A stretch of 9,149 bases of DNA from Phycisphaerales bacterium (GCA_016764015.1 JAESSR010000229.1:1-9149), one strand, 5' to 3'. Positions 1 through 8,157 are shown, counted from the stretch's first letter. Numbers and translations: made by a program. Notes: a model not told the origin generated them from the letters alone.

Positions 1-1095
1 GATCCGGCTGCGGGCAACGATGCGGTCAGCAGGCTCGGAGCCGAGTTTAAAGCTGCCAACCGGATGCGTGATGTGTTCGATCAAGCCCGGCGCGACGAGC
101 GCCGATTGGCAGCAGCAGCGATTGATGCGATGGAACTCGGCGAGATCGATCGTGATGAACTGGCTGCTCGTCTGAACACCTGCGCCGATCGAATTGCTGT
201 CGTGAATGCTGTGTTGCGAGATGGCCAGGTTCCAAGCTGGGTTGAAGACAATGAGCTGGCAGGCTTTGCTCAACAGCTTGTCGATGCCCTGGCGCAGAAA
301 GAAGAACCCAAGTCGTCGTCATTGCATCCGCCGATGATCGGGCCTTTGAAGCTGAGCTTTACACAGATATCGAGCTATCTCCATTGCCCACGATGCTATC
401 TCGTTGAGCAGGTCTTGCGGCTACCAAGCGAAGAAACCACCAACGCGGTCATCGGCAAGGCGGTGCACGAAGCCCTCGAGTTGTTCTATCAGCAATGGCG
501 AATCGCCGACGCAGAAGGCGAGCAAACACCCGGGCTCGAAAAACTTGAATCACTCACCAAAGAAAAGTTCTTCAGGCATTGGCCCAACGATGTCGAGCTC
601 GATACCAGCAAGCTCGAACAAGCAATCGCGATGGTGGGGGTGCTCTGGTCTTCGATGCACGCCGACGATGTGCACATCGAAGAGCTCGAAAAGAAGATGG
701 TGCTTCCCTTTGTGTGCGAGGGCGTCACGCATCAAATCCGCGCGGTGCTCGATCGTGTTGATGCCACCGCTTCTGGTGGTCGGCGGGTGATTGACTATAA
801 AACGGGCAAGGCCCGCAAGGAACTCGCCGAGCCTAAGGAAGATGATCTCCAGCTCGGAATCTACGCGATGGCCTTGAACGAAGCGTTCGGTGATCCAGGC
901 CCAGGCAGCGTTTGCGAGTATTGGTTGCTCCAAGACGGCACCAAAGGCTCGATCGCGATGGATGCAATCAATATGGACAAGGTGCACAAAAAAATCAACA
1001 AAGCGATCGCGGGTTTACTTGCGGGCGAGTGGGAACAATCCACCCGTTGTAAAGGTGGGCAATGGACATCGGCCTGCTCGATCCTCGATGGATGA
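1..1095 (+). CDS. RecB-like PD-(D/E)XK nuclease, C-terminal part (5' partial)
   Basis: The frame is open from the first base, so the gene begins upstream; 364 residues are visible. The ATG at 64 has no ribosome binding site and is probably internal. Residues 1-100 are charged and helical and I do not recognise them. The nuclease domain starts near residue 115 with an LSFTQISSYLHCPRCY segment, typical of the C-terminal nuclease of UvrD/AddAB/RecB helicase-nucleases. The core motifs are intact: H156 in IGKAVHEALE, D251 in VLDRVD, D265 and K267 in VIDYKTGK, and Q284/Y288 of the QxxxY motif. Such domains cleave DNA with Mg2+ during recombinational repair. Cysteines C129, C132, C350 and C359 could recall the Fe-S cluster of AddB-type nucleases, but their spacing (C-x2-C, C-x8-C) is not the usual one. 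No helicase motif is visible, so whether it is fused to a helicase or a stand-alone RecB-family exonuclease is open. The M16 gene follows 89 bases later on the same strand. Confidence 0.85.
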   Translation, partial: DPAAGNDAVSRLGAEFKAANRMRDVFDQARRDERRLAAAAIDAMELGEIDRDELAARLNTCADRIAVVNAVLRDGQVPSWVEDNELAGFAQQLVDALAQKEEPKSSSLHPPMIGPLKLSFTQISSYLHCPRCYLVEQVLRLPSEETTNAVIGKAVHEALELFYQQWRIADAEGEQTPGLEKLESLTKEKFFRHWPNDVELDTSKLEQAIAMVGVLWSSMHADDVHIEELEKKMVLPFVCEGVTHQIRAVLDRVDATASGGRRVIDYKTGKARKELAEPKEDDLQLGIYAMALNEAFGDPGPGSVCEYWLLQDGTKGSIAMDAINMDKVHKKINKAIAGLLAGEWEQSTRCKGGQWTSACSILDG

Positions 1096-1184
1096 GGTGA
1101 TGGGACTTTGTTGGGTGCAAATTAAGGATGTTTCATGCGGATTTGAGTCGAATTATGAATCGAATCGCGTGATCAGGGGTATAC

Positions 1185-4157
1185 ATGGTGCACTCGTTTG
1201 TGCAACGGAGCAGCTTTGTGATTCTGAATCGAACACTCAACTCATTGATGATTGGCCTGGGCATTTGTATCGCGGTGCTCGGAGTTGGTGCATGTGAGGC
1301 GAGTGCTCAAGCTGTCGATGCTCAACTCCTCAATGAAGAAGTGATCCATGACCAAGAAGGCACACGCCGAATTGGGCTGAGCAACGGGCTTGAAATTGTC
1401 GTGATCCCCACAAACCAATACGCTCAAGACGATGTACAGATATGGCTCATTGTTCGTGCGGGCTCGATGTATGAGCTCGACGATCAGCGTGGGTCAGCGA
1501 TGGTGCTTGAAAGATTGATCCGCGCGGGCACTAAAAATTTCACACCCGACGAGATCGACGAACTGCTCACCGATCAAGAGTATGGGCTCGGGCATTATCA
1601 AGGCTCATTTGTTGCGCCCGATCACGCAGCGTTCATGGCGCAGGTTCACATGGGCGATGATGATGGGATCGAGCGGGTGATGTCATTCTTTGGCGATGTA
1701 CTCGGGCAGGGCACACTTCAAGTTGATAACAAACAAATAGAGCAGGAAATCTCGACACTCGCCGAGTCAATAGCCAATGACCCATCGCCCGACACCCGTT
1801 CTCGAAGAGTATGGCTTCCCAAGCTTCTTGGGGGGACGCGCTTCGGCGAACGGTTCCCACAAGCGAGCATTCAAGAACTCAGCCGGCTCACTCCAGATCA
1901 AGTGCGCGCGTTCGGCTCCTCGGCGTATCACCCCGGCCAAGCAACCCTGATCGTCATCGGCCCGGTTGATCCCAAAGCGATCGAAACCCAAGCTGCCAAA
2001 TCATTGGGCTCAATCGCTCGTCGAAACCCAAGCACGACCATCGACGGACGCATGAAGAATGATGTGTCGATGCGCTGTGTGCTCCACGAAGACCCAGGGT
2101 TCGAGCTCGAACAGGCAGCCGCCGTTTGGTTCCGCGATCGGGAGTATGCCTCAGATGATCTTCGCTCACAATCTTGGTCAGCAAAGGCTGGACGGTTCAC
2201 CAACCAAGACATGAAGAAAACAGTGCTCAGCCGAGTCGCAGGCGAGATTGTTCGTCATCGACTCGCGCGACAGAGCACGCAGGTGCTCGGGGCGCAAAGC
2301 GAGGTAGAAGTTGATCAGATCGATTTGTTTGGTCAGATTGATGTGCTCCAGATTGGCATCGATTCATCCCAAGGGCAATGGGATCAATCAATCAAGTTTA
2401 TTGTCAAAGAGTGTGATCGATTGAGCAGAGACGGCGCAGCCGCCGATGAAGTCAGCCGAGCGCGTCGATCGCTCTTGGCACGGTGGCATCGCGATGCCGA
2501 CGATTGGACCGGGCTTGCCAATAGCGATCGGATAGGATTGGTTCACTGGCAGGTCACGACCGGTCGTCCGATGATCGACATGGTCCGATGGGATCAACTC
2601 ACGACAGATATCATGAGCCAGTTCAGCGACGATGAAGTTCAACGAGTAGTCCGCCAACTCGTAGATACATCCCAAGCCAGCTACATCGCATTGGTGGCTC
2701 AAAGAGAAGATGGAATCGATTCGAGCGATGTGCTTCGTGTTGTCAATGATGCGATGGCATCGCCGATCGATCCTATTGATCCAAAGTGGATGGAACAACT
2801 CGCTGAATCGTTGATCGATTCGTACCCAAGCTCGGGTTTGGCTGGCGAGACAAATGAAATCATCGAAATCTCCCAGCACGCGCAGTCTGGTGTGTGGGAT
2901 GCCAAGCTGCGCAATGGCGTCGAGCTCTGGGTTCGTGAGATGGGATCACCCAACTCCCAGACCAAAGACAACCACGCATCTCTTCATCGGATTGCCCTGC
3001 GCGTCACAATATCGGGAGCTGGGCTCGGCGACGGCCTGGGCAACGGTCTTGGCAATACTGCCCTCAGCGAAGATCAGCGAGCCGCTGCGATCATCGCATG
3101 GAACACTCCAGCGACCGAATCCCGCGGGCATCGTGCGATCCTTGCATACATGGGTGAACATCAACTCAAGGTTCGCGCGACGCACGAAGCAGGGTATGTT
3201 CGGCTCAGTGTCGATGCCCCGTCCGAATCAATCAACCAAGCGATGGAACTCGCCTATACACTCTTACACCGTCCATTGATTGAACAGGACGCGTTCCTCG
3301 ACTGGCAAAGCGAGCGAACGCAAAGACCATCGGATCCCGTAGACAACGGGCTCGAAGCGATGTACTCCAACGCGCCACGCCGGGGTGTCGATGCACAGAA
3401 TCTCACACTCGATGATGCCCAGCGTGTACTCACCCAGATCGTACGCAACGGGCAGATCGACATCGCCATCACCGGCTCGCTCGGTTCCCAACAGGTACTC
3501 GAAGATGGCTCATCGCTCCTGGGTACCTTGGTCAAGCGAGAACGCGCACAACTCAACAAGCCGATAGCGATTTCAAACCCAAGCCTGCTCACAAGCATGC
3601 AAGAGGCGCAGGTTGAATGCAAACAAGTCAACGAGTCCGGGCTCGCCGTCGGCTTTGTTGGCCAAGTTGATCGATCGCTCGACTCGCTTCGTTCAATGAT
3701 CCTCGCGTCGATGGTGCTCTCGGATCAACTCAAACAACGAGCCTCTGCCAAAGGATTCGATGGTTCGATACGAGCGAATGTCTGGACCTCATCGGAGCTT
3801 GAAGGACGCGAGTTTCTCATGGTTCGTGTCCGGTGCACACAAGACCAGTTCTCGCAGGCTCGAAGCATTATCGAAGAGACAATAGACCAGCTCATTATCG
3901 ACGGGATCACCCAAGAGGAGCTCGCTGGAGTGCAAACAAGGCTGGTCAAATCGATCGATCACTACTTTGATTCGCCAGAGTACTGGAGCCTGCGTCTGAG
4001 CATGCTCGGGGTCAACAACCGCCGGGTCGAAGACCTCTGGAATATCCGCGAAGGCTACAGCGAAATTGATGCAAAGCAGGCGACGCTGGTCTTGAGCGAG
4101 CTGATCGCGAGCAACGAACGATTCCTGATCAAGATCGTCCAGCCGCCAGCAAAGTAA
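1185..4157 (+). CDS. exported M16 (pitrilysin/PqqL-like) family protein, predicted catalytically inactive
   Basis: A 990-residue protein, the length of single-chain four-domain M16 proteins (PqqL is about 930). The ATG at 1185 is preceded by AGGGG at 1175-1179. An N-terminal export signal is visible: Arg8 and Arg16, then a hydrophobic stretch at about 21-36, then either a lipobox-like VGAC (Cys37) or an ASA-Q signal peptidase I site (39-42). So it is probably periplasmic or a lipoprotein. The M16 fold is supported by the NGLEIVVIP start, RAGSMYE, GTRFGERFP, the F-x6-YHPGQATLIVIG strand and, near residues 925-940, DSPEYWSLRL, which matches the PqqL C-terminal half. The expected zinc motif HxxEH is MVLER at 106-110. 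The third ligand glutamate appears to be S195, although E194 is adjacent. The second half also has no HxxEH. It is therefore likely a pseudo-peptidase with a binding, chaperone or partner role. Its 3' end faces atpG. Confidence 0.88.
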   Translation: MVHSFVQRSSFVILNRTLNSLMIGLGICIAVLGVGACEASAQAVDAQLLNEEVIHDQEGTRRIGLSNGLEIVVIPTNQYAQDDVQIWLIVRAGSMYELDDQRGSAMVLERLIRAGTKNFTPDEIDELLTDQEYGLGHYQGSFVAPDHAAFMAQVHMGDDDGIERVMSFFGDVLGQGTLQVDNKQIEQEISTLAESIANDPSPDTRSRRVWLPKLLGGTRFGERFPQASIQELSRLTPDQVRAFGSSAYHPGQATLIVIGPVDPKAIETQAAKSLGSIARRNPSTTIDGRMKNDVSMRCVLHEDPGFELEQAAAVWFRDREYASDDLRSQSWSAKAGRFTNQDMKKTVLSRVAGEIVRHRLARQSTQVLGAQSEVEVDQIDLFGQIDVLQIGIDSSQGQWDQSIKFIVKECDRLSRDGAAADEVSRARRSLLARWHRDADDWTGLANSDRIGLVHWQVTTGRPMIDMVRWDQLTTDIMSQFSDDEVQRVVRQLVDTSQASYIALVAQREDGIDSSDVLRVVNDAMASPIDPIDPKWMEQLAESLIDSYPSSGLAGETNEIIEISQHAQSGVWDAKLRNGVELWVREMGSPNSQTKDNHASLHRIALRVTISGAGLGDGLGNGLGNTALSEDQRAAAIIAWNTPATESRGHRAILAYMGEHQLKVRATHEAGYVRLSVDAPSESINQAMELAYTLLHRPLIEQDAFLDWQSERTQRPSDPVDNGLEAMYSNAPRRGVDAQNLTLDDAQRVLTQIVRNGQIDIAITGSLGSQQVLEDGSSLLGTLVKRERAQLNKPIAISNPSLLTSMQEAQVECKQVNESGLAVGFVGQVDRSLDSLRSMILASMVLSDQLKQRASAKGFDGSIRANVWTSSELEGREFLMVRVRCTQDQFSQARSIIEETIDQLIIDGITQEELAGVQTRLVKSIDHYFDSPEYWSLRLSMLGVNNRRVEDLWNIREGYSEIDAKQATLVLSELIASNERFLIKIVQPPAK

Positions 4158-4167
4158 AGAACTACAT

Positions 4168-4193
4168 AAAAAAACCGCCCCAATAAGGAGCGG
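4168..4193 (-). terminator. rho-independent terminator of atpG
   Basis: Read on the minus strand, a 7-bp stem with one mismatch (arms 4187-4193 and 4175-4181, loop of five bases at 4182-4186) is followed by seven T residues (4174-4168). It lies 31 bases past the atpG stop codon. In the plus direction, after the M16 stop, the hairpin lacks a T tract, so it would end the M16 transcript poorly. Confidence 0.8.
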
Positions 4194-4223
4194 CTTATAA
4201 ACTGGTTTGTTCTTGAATACAGC

Positions 4224-5099
4224 CTATTCCAGAGCCGCGGCACCCGAGATGATCTCGGTGAGCTCTGTAGTAATCTGTGCCTGACGCATACGGTTGAATT
4301 TGCGCTTGAGCAGATGAGCCATCTTGCCCGCGTTGTCCGTCGCAGCCTTCATCGCCACCATCCGTGCGATGTGCTCGGAAACAATCGCATCATTGAAGCA
4401 CTGGAAGGTGACTGCTTTGACTGCCGCCGGGAGCAAGAAGTCGAGCAGTGAATCCGCATCGGGTGAGAACTCATACACATCGGTGAAGCCGATGGCCGGC
4501 TCGTCGTCTTGAGCAGCTTCTGGTGTTGAGAATGGCAACAACTGGAGGGTCGTCACCTTTTGTCGGCCCGCAGAGAAGTACTTCATGTAGACGATATTGA
4601 CCCCAGAGATTTCGCCCGCGATAAATCGTTCGATGTACCCACCAGCGAGTTTCTCGATATCTTCGTATGTCGGCTTATCACCAAAGTGTGTGTGCAGCGT
4701 GTAGTCCTTGAATCCAGCAAACTTGAGCGCGTTCGAGCCCTTCTTGCCGACGACTTCAAGGATGTTGTTCTCGCCGACCTGTGCCTTGAGATGCTTGATA
4801 GCAGCCCGCGTGATCGAGCCATTATAAGGCCCGCACAATCCACGATCCGCAGAGATCACCAATGTGAGTTCTGGTGCGTCAGCATCTGGATTGCTCAGCA
4901 GCGGATGCCCTTCACCAACGCCGGCTTCGCCGAGCTTGGCAACGAGCCCAAAGATAGATTCGGTGTATGGACGCGAAGCGACCGAAGCCGTCTGTGCGCG
5001 TGAAAACTTCGAGGTGGCAATCATTTGCATCGTGCGGGTAATCCGCTTGATGTTGTTGACCGCGTTCATCCGCTTCTTGATATCTTGTGTATTACCCAT
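4224..5099 (-). CDS. atpG: F1F0 ATP synthase subunit gamma
   Basis: This 291-residue protein is the rotating central stalk of F1-ATPase, coupling proton flow through F0 to ATP formation in the catalytic alpha/beta hexamer at the inner membrane. Family hallmarks are clear: N-terminal coiled coil MGNTQDIKKRMNAVNNIKRI with MQMIATSK (residues 1-31), the LVISADRGLCGPYN core (80-93), and the C-terminal helix with SEHIARMVAMKAATDNAG and ITTELTEIISGAAAL. I choose the ATG at 5099. An upstream TTG at 5129 would add ten residues (MANKRLRSPP) with no counterpart in the family. Neither start has a clear Shine-Dalgarno sequence. The gene is alone: a convergent M16 gene lies downstream and a divergent ade upstream, so atpA, atpD and atpC are not adjacent as they are in the usual atp operon. 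Confidence 0.97.
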   Translation of the reverse strand: MGNTQDIKKRMNAVNNIKRITRTMQMIATSKFSRAQTASVASRPYTESIFGLVAKLGEAGVGEGHPLLSNPDADAPELTLVISADRGLCGPYNGSITRAAIKHLKAQVGENNILEVVGKKGSNALKFAGFKDYTLHTHFGDKPTYEDIEKLAGGYIERFIAGEISGVNIVYMKYFSAGRQKVTTLQLLPFSTPEAAQDDEPAIGFTDVYEFSPDADSLLDFLLPAAVKAVTFQCFNDAIVSEHIARMVAMKAATDNAGKMAHLLKRKFNRMRQAQITTELTEIISGAAALE

Positions 5100-5127
5100 G
5101 GGCGGAGATCGTAGGCGCTTATTCGCC

Positions 5128-5175
5128 AAATTGGGAGCCTGAAAAACGCGACGATCACCAAAGCACGCCCAATTT
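5128..5175. promoter_or_regulatory. inverted repeat in the atpG-ade divergent spacer
   Basis: The 142-base spacer between the atpG ATG and the ade ATG must hold both promoters. It contains a perfect 8-bp inverted repeat, AAATTGGG (5128-5135) and CCCAATTT (5168-5175), with 32 bases between the arms. It could be a dyad protein site or a long hairpin in the atpG leader. I see no convincing -35/-10 pair on either strand. Confidence 0.3.
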
Positions 5176-5241
5176 ATTCATTCATTCCAGCAGCCCTTTC
5201 AGCGGCACCCATACACTCTCAGGCTCAAGGAGAATGATTCG

Positions 5242-6996
5242 ATGATTTCAAGAACCAGCCCAGAACTGATGGCCGTCGCACGCGGCGACCAACCCGCCGA
5301 TACGGTCTTCATCAACGGGCAGGTGGTCAATGTATTTACCCGCCAGATCGAACAAACCGCCGTTTCTGTCTACCAAGGGCGGATCGTCGCCGTGGGTCAA
5401 TCGCCGATGCAAGCCAAGGAAACCATCGACCTCCAAGGGCGATACCTCGCCCCCGGGCTCATCGATGCCCACATGCATGTCGAATCCACCATGATGATGC
5501 CCCGAGAGTTTGTCAAGGTCGCCGCCCCGCACGGCACGACCGGGGTGGTCTTTGATCCCCACGAGATCGCCAATGTGCTCGGCATGCCCGGAATCCAACT
5601 CTTGATGGACGCGAGTGTGGGCTTGCCGATGAACATCATGTTCGCCGCCTCATCGTGTGTGCCCTCGTCAAGATTTGAAAACTCCGGTGCCGAGTTGAGT
5701 GCTGCTGATCTCGAACCACTCTTCAACGATCCCCGAGTCGTCGCCCTCGCCGAGATGATGAACTTCCCGGGTGTGTTCCTCGGAGACGAATCAGTCCTCA
5801 CCAAGGTCCAACTCGGTCTTGATCGGGCAATGGTCGATGGGCACTGCCCGGGTCTGGTCGGTCCGAATCTCTGGGCGTATGTCGCCGCCGGGATCAACTC
5901 CGATCATGAATGTACAACACCCCAAGAAGCACGCGAAAAAGTAGCACTCGGCATGCGTGTATTCCTCCGCGAAGGCAGTGCCGCCCGCAATCTCGAAGCC
6001 TTGGTTAGCGTCGTCAATGACCAAAACGCCACCCGATTCTGTTTCTGTACTGACGACCGCCACCCCGGCGATCTTCATCGCCAGGGGCACATCGATCATG
6101 TCGTCCGTAAAGCCATCGCCCTCGGGCTTGATCCAGTGACGGCCCTCGCGATGGGTTCATTGCATGTCGCCGACCATTATTACCAACCCGACATTGGTGC
6201 CATCGCACCAGGTCGCCAAGCCGATTTCATCGTGTTTGATGACCTCGCCGATATCCGCCCGACAAGCGTCTACTGGCAAGGCACGCAGATCGCCAAAGAC
6301 GGAATCATCTCAGACAATGCCCTCGAATCGGTAGCCAAGCCCGGCGATGCCATCAGCCGAGATTCTGTGAAACTCAGTCCATCATTCAACAGCGATTCAC
6401 TCAAAATCGCTGCTAAAGCAGGCGTAAAACAGATCCGCGTCATCGAAGCCGACCCGCACCAACTCATCACCGGCGAACTCCACACCGAGCCCCGTATAAA
6501 CGATGGTCAATATGTCGCCGATCCATCAAGAGACATCCTCAAACTTGCCGTCATCGCTCGGCATGGCAAATCGACAGGTATCGGGCTCGGATTCGTCACC
6601 GGCTTCGGGTTCACAGACGGTGCATTGGCAAGCACGGTTGGTCATGATGCCCACAACCTCGCGGTTGTTGGCACGAATGACTCAGACATGACGATCGCCG
6701 CCAAAGCACTCGAAGCCGTCGGCGGCGGCCAATGCGTCGTTCAACACGGCAAAGTGCTCAGCCTCCTCCCCCTCCCCATCGCAGGCCTCATATCCGATGC
6801 CGACGCCATGACCGTCATCGCCCAGCAAGACGCAATGCTTTCGAGCGTTCAAGCAATCGGCTGTCCGATCGAAGACCCGTTCATGCCTCTGAGTTTTTTG
6901 CCATTGCCTGTGATTCCAAGCCTGAAACTCACTGACCTGGGATTGGTCGATGTGCTCGCCCAGAAACTCGTGCCACTCGAAGTTGAGCGCATATAA
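5242..6996 (+). CDS. ade: adenine deaminase
   Basis: A complete 584-residue member of the bacterial adenine deaminase branch of the amidohydrolase superfamily (EC 3.5.4.2), which converts adenine to hypoxanthine and ammonia in cytosolic purine salvage. The start is the ATG at 5242, eight bases after AAGGAGA (5227-5233). A nearer ATG at 5234 is out of frame and stops after three codons. The metal-site motifs run in order: PGLIDAHMHVEST with H77 and H79, DPHEIANVLG (105 onward), EMMNFPGV (171-178, E171), DGHCPGL with H201, SDHE with H222 and E223, and CTDDRHPGD (269-277) with D271/D272. The family-specific C-terminal domain is present, with GFGFTDGALASTVGHDAHN at 454-472. The length is normal and nothing is broken. 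It is monocistronic: divergent from atpG and convergent with the small ORF at 7051-7230. Confidence 0.96.
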   Translation: MISRTSPELMAVARGDQPADTVFINGQVVNVFTRQIEQTAVSVYQGRIVAVGQSPMQAKETIDLQGRYLAPGLIDAHMHVESTMMMPREFVKVAAPHGTTGVVFDPHEIANVLGMPGIQLLMDASVGLPMNIMFAASSCVPSSRFENSGAELSAADLEPLFNDPRVVALAEMMNFPGVFLGDESVLTKVQLGLDRAMVDGHCPGLVGPNLWAYVAAGINSDHECTTPQEAREKVALGMRVFLREGSAARNLEALVSVVNDQNATRFCFCTDDRHPGDLHRQGHIDHVVRKAIALGLDPVTALAMGSLHVADHYYQPDIGAIAPGRQADFIVFDDLADIRPTSVYWQGTQIAKDGIISDNALESVAKPGDAISRDSVKLSPSFNSDSLKIAAKAGVKQIRVIEADPHQLITGELHTEPRINDGQYVADPSRDILKLAVIARHGKSTGIGLGFVTGFGFTDGALASTVGHDAHNLAVVGTNDSDMTIAAKALEAVGGGQCVVQHGKVLSLLPLPIAGLISDADAMTVIAQQDAMLSSVQAIGCPIEDPFMPLSFLPLPVIPSLKLTDLGLVDVLAQKLVPLEVERI

Positions 6997-7023
6997 AAAC
7001 CGCTTCCAAAGGACCGGTCGCGG
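6995..7023 (-). terminator. possible terminator after the small ORF
   Basis: On the minus strand, CCGC (7023-7020) and GCGG (7003-7000) can enclose a short inner CC/GG pairing, and TTTTT (6999-6995) follows. The stem is weak, with an internal loop. It lies 28 bases past the stop of the 59-residue ORF, and its T tract overlaps the ade stop codon. No good terminator is visible for ade in the plus direction. Confidence 0.35.
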
Positions 7024-7050
7024 CTCGTGTGTACCTATGAGATAGTGAGC

Positions 7051-7230
7051 CTACTTCCCCGCGTCATGACGATGCGGGGCGCGGTTGGCTTTGGTTGCTT
7101 TGGTAGTCGCCCGTCGAGGATCGTTTGATTCGGGATTGGCTGATTCGAAGTTCATCGGAAAAGCAATCGAGAGGGAAGTCATGTGAGGGATGCTGCTCGA
7201 GGGATTGTTCTCGCGTGGTGCTTCTGACAT
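7051..7230 (-). CDS. small basic protein of unknown function, 59 aa
   Basis: I do not recognise this protein. The case for it is a ribosome binding site AGAGAGGAA (minus strand, 7246-7238) seven bases before the ATG at 7230, and a composition that reads like protein. The N-terminal half is polar with a short hydrophobic patch (MTSLSIAFPM, 17-26). The C-terminal third is basic and Ala/Lys/Thr rich (PRRATTKATKANRAPHRH, 38-55), resembling the tails of small nucleic-acid-binding proteins. There is no signal peptide, cysteine or membrane span. It is 108 bases downstream of the MBL gene on the same strand, so read-through from that gene is possible. A TTGACA lies upstream at 7315-7310 (minus) but without a matching -10. 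A longer ORF in another frame across this stretch (7064-7315) lacks a ribosome binding site and is probably a shadow. Confidence 0.5.
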   Translation of the reverse strand: MSEAPRENNPSSSIPHMTSLSIAFPMNFESANPESNDPRRATTKATKANRAPHRHDAGK

Positions 7231-7338
7231 GACTGGTTCCTCTCTTTAGATTTGGTTCGGCTGACAAACAACATGACTGCCAACCTGAGGATGCCACAAA
7301 TGAAGAAGATGTCAATACGGTTTCCCCAATTTAGGGGG

Positions 7339-8151
7339 TCAAGAGAGAATTAACCCGTCAAATGCGAGAGAGATACCGTCTGGGAGCTCCATATCGGTCG
7401 TCGAATGGAGCAAATCATGGGTCATGTGCACCAGATAGGTCCGAGAAGGATTGATCCGAGTTGAAGCTTCAACAGCCTGCGCCACTGTAAAGTGGGTCGG
7501 GTGCGGGCGATGACGCAACGCATCGAGAACGAGTGTTTTTGTAGGTTTAAGGGCAGCGTAAGTGGTTGCTGGGATATCAGAAACATCCGTGCAATACGCC
7601 AAAGGCAGCAGCTCAGAATCTGCATGATGATCTGATTCAAATACAAATCCAAGAATCGGCAACTTCCCATGATTGAGCGTCACAGGCGTGATCGTGAGCC
7701 CAAAGAGCGTGAACGATTTGAATGGCTCGATGATGTTGGGCACCAGCTTGGCGATGAACGACTTCTGCACATTCTTGTGAGGCTCAAAGATGTGCTGAAA
7801 CACCCGGCCAAGTGCATCCATCGTGTGCTGATTCGCATAGATGTTGATGGGCTGATTCATGACCTCATTAAACCGACGAACCTCGTCGAGCCCGAAGATG
7901 TGGTCAACATGATTGTGCGTATACAAGATGGCGTCGATGCGTGAGATGTTCTCACGAAGTACCTGCTGGCGAAGGTCCGGCGATGTATCAATCAAAATCA
8001 CACGCTCGATCCCATCAGGATCGGTGAACTCAATGGTCGCGCTCGTCCGGGTTCGGTTGTCGCGTGGATCGGTCGAAGTGCATGTTGGGCAATCACACGC
8101 GATGATGGGAATGCCCGCCGAGGTGCCGGTGCCGAGGAATCGGAGTTTCAT
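7339..8151 (-). CDS. PhnP-like metallo-beta-lactamase-fold phosphodiesterase
   Basis: A 270-residue cytosolic metallohydrolase. It opens with the LGTGTSAGIP strand-turn and a cysteine triad C19-x-C21-x2-C24, as in PhnP (5-phosphoribosyl 1,2-cyclic phosphate phosphodiesterase), where such cysteines hold a structural zinc. The dinuclear metal site is complete: THNHVDH at 78-84 (H79, H81, D83, H84), H161 in TLNHGK, D189 in YCTDVSD, and H242 in LVHMTH. H245, three residues on, is placed like the fourth structural-zinc ligand of PhnP. H220 may also contribute to catalysis. A cyclic phosphate diester substrate is inferred from the family. No phosphonate (phn) gene is nearby, so a role in C-P lyase metabolism is unsupported and I assign no symbol. 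The start at 8151 has no Shine-Dalgarno sequence but fits the family N-terminus. It probably has its own promoter. Confidence 0.92.
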   Translation of the reverse strand: MKLRFLGTGTSAGIPIIACDCPTCTSTDPRDNRTRTSATIEFTDPDGIERVILIDTSPDLRQQVLRENISRIDAILYTHNHVDHIFGLDEVRRFNEVMNQPINIYANQHTMDALGRVFQHIFEPHKNVQKSFIAKLVPNIIEPFKSFTLFGLTITPVTLNHGKLPILGFVFESDHHADSELLPLAYCTDVSDIPATTYAALKPTKTLVLDALRHRPHPTHFTVAQAVEASTRINPSRTYLVHMTHDLLHSTTDMELPDGISLAFDGLILS

Positions 8152-8157
8152 ACTCAG

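Noticed and set aside
2388..2879. 163-residue minus-strand ORF inside the M16 gene
   Set aside because: It lies entirely antisense to a well-supported coding frame and shows no family resemblance.
5097..5129. TTG start giving atpG ten extra N-terminal residues
   Set aside because: The family begins at the MxNTxxIKxR segment matching the ATG at 5099, and there is no ribosome binding site before the TTG.
5234..5245. ATG just upstream of the ade start
   Set aside because: It is out of frame and stops after three codons (MIR); the distance of AAGGAGA fits the ATG at 5242.
7064..7315. 83-residue minus-strand ORF rich in Ser and Gln
   Set aside because: It has no ribosome binding site, and the overlapping 59-residue frame has a proper one and a more protein-like composition.
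7324..7337. CCCC-AATTTA-GGGG hairpin just after the MBL gene stop as a terminator
   Set aside because: The stem is only 4 bp and no T tract follows on the minus strand, so termination is not supported.
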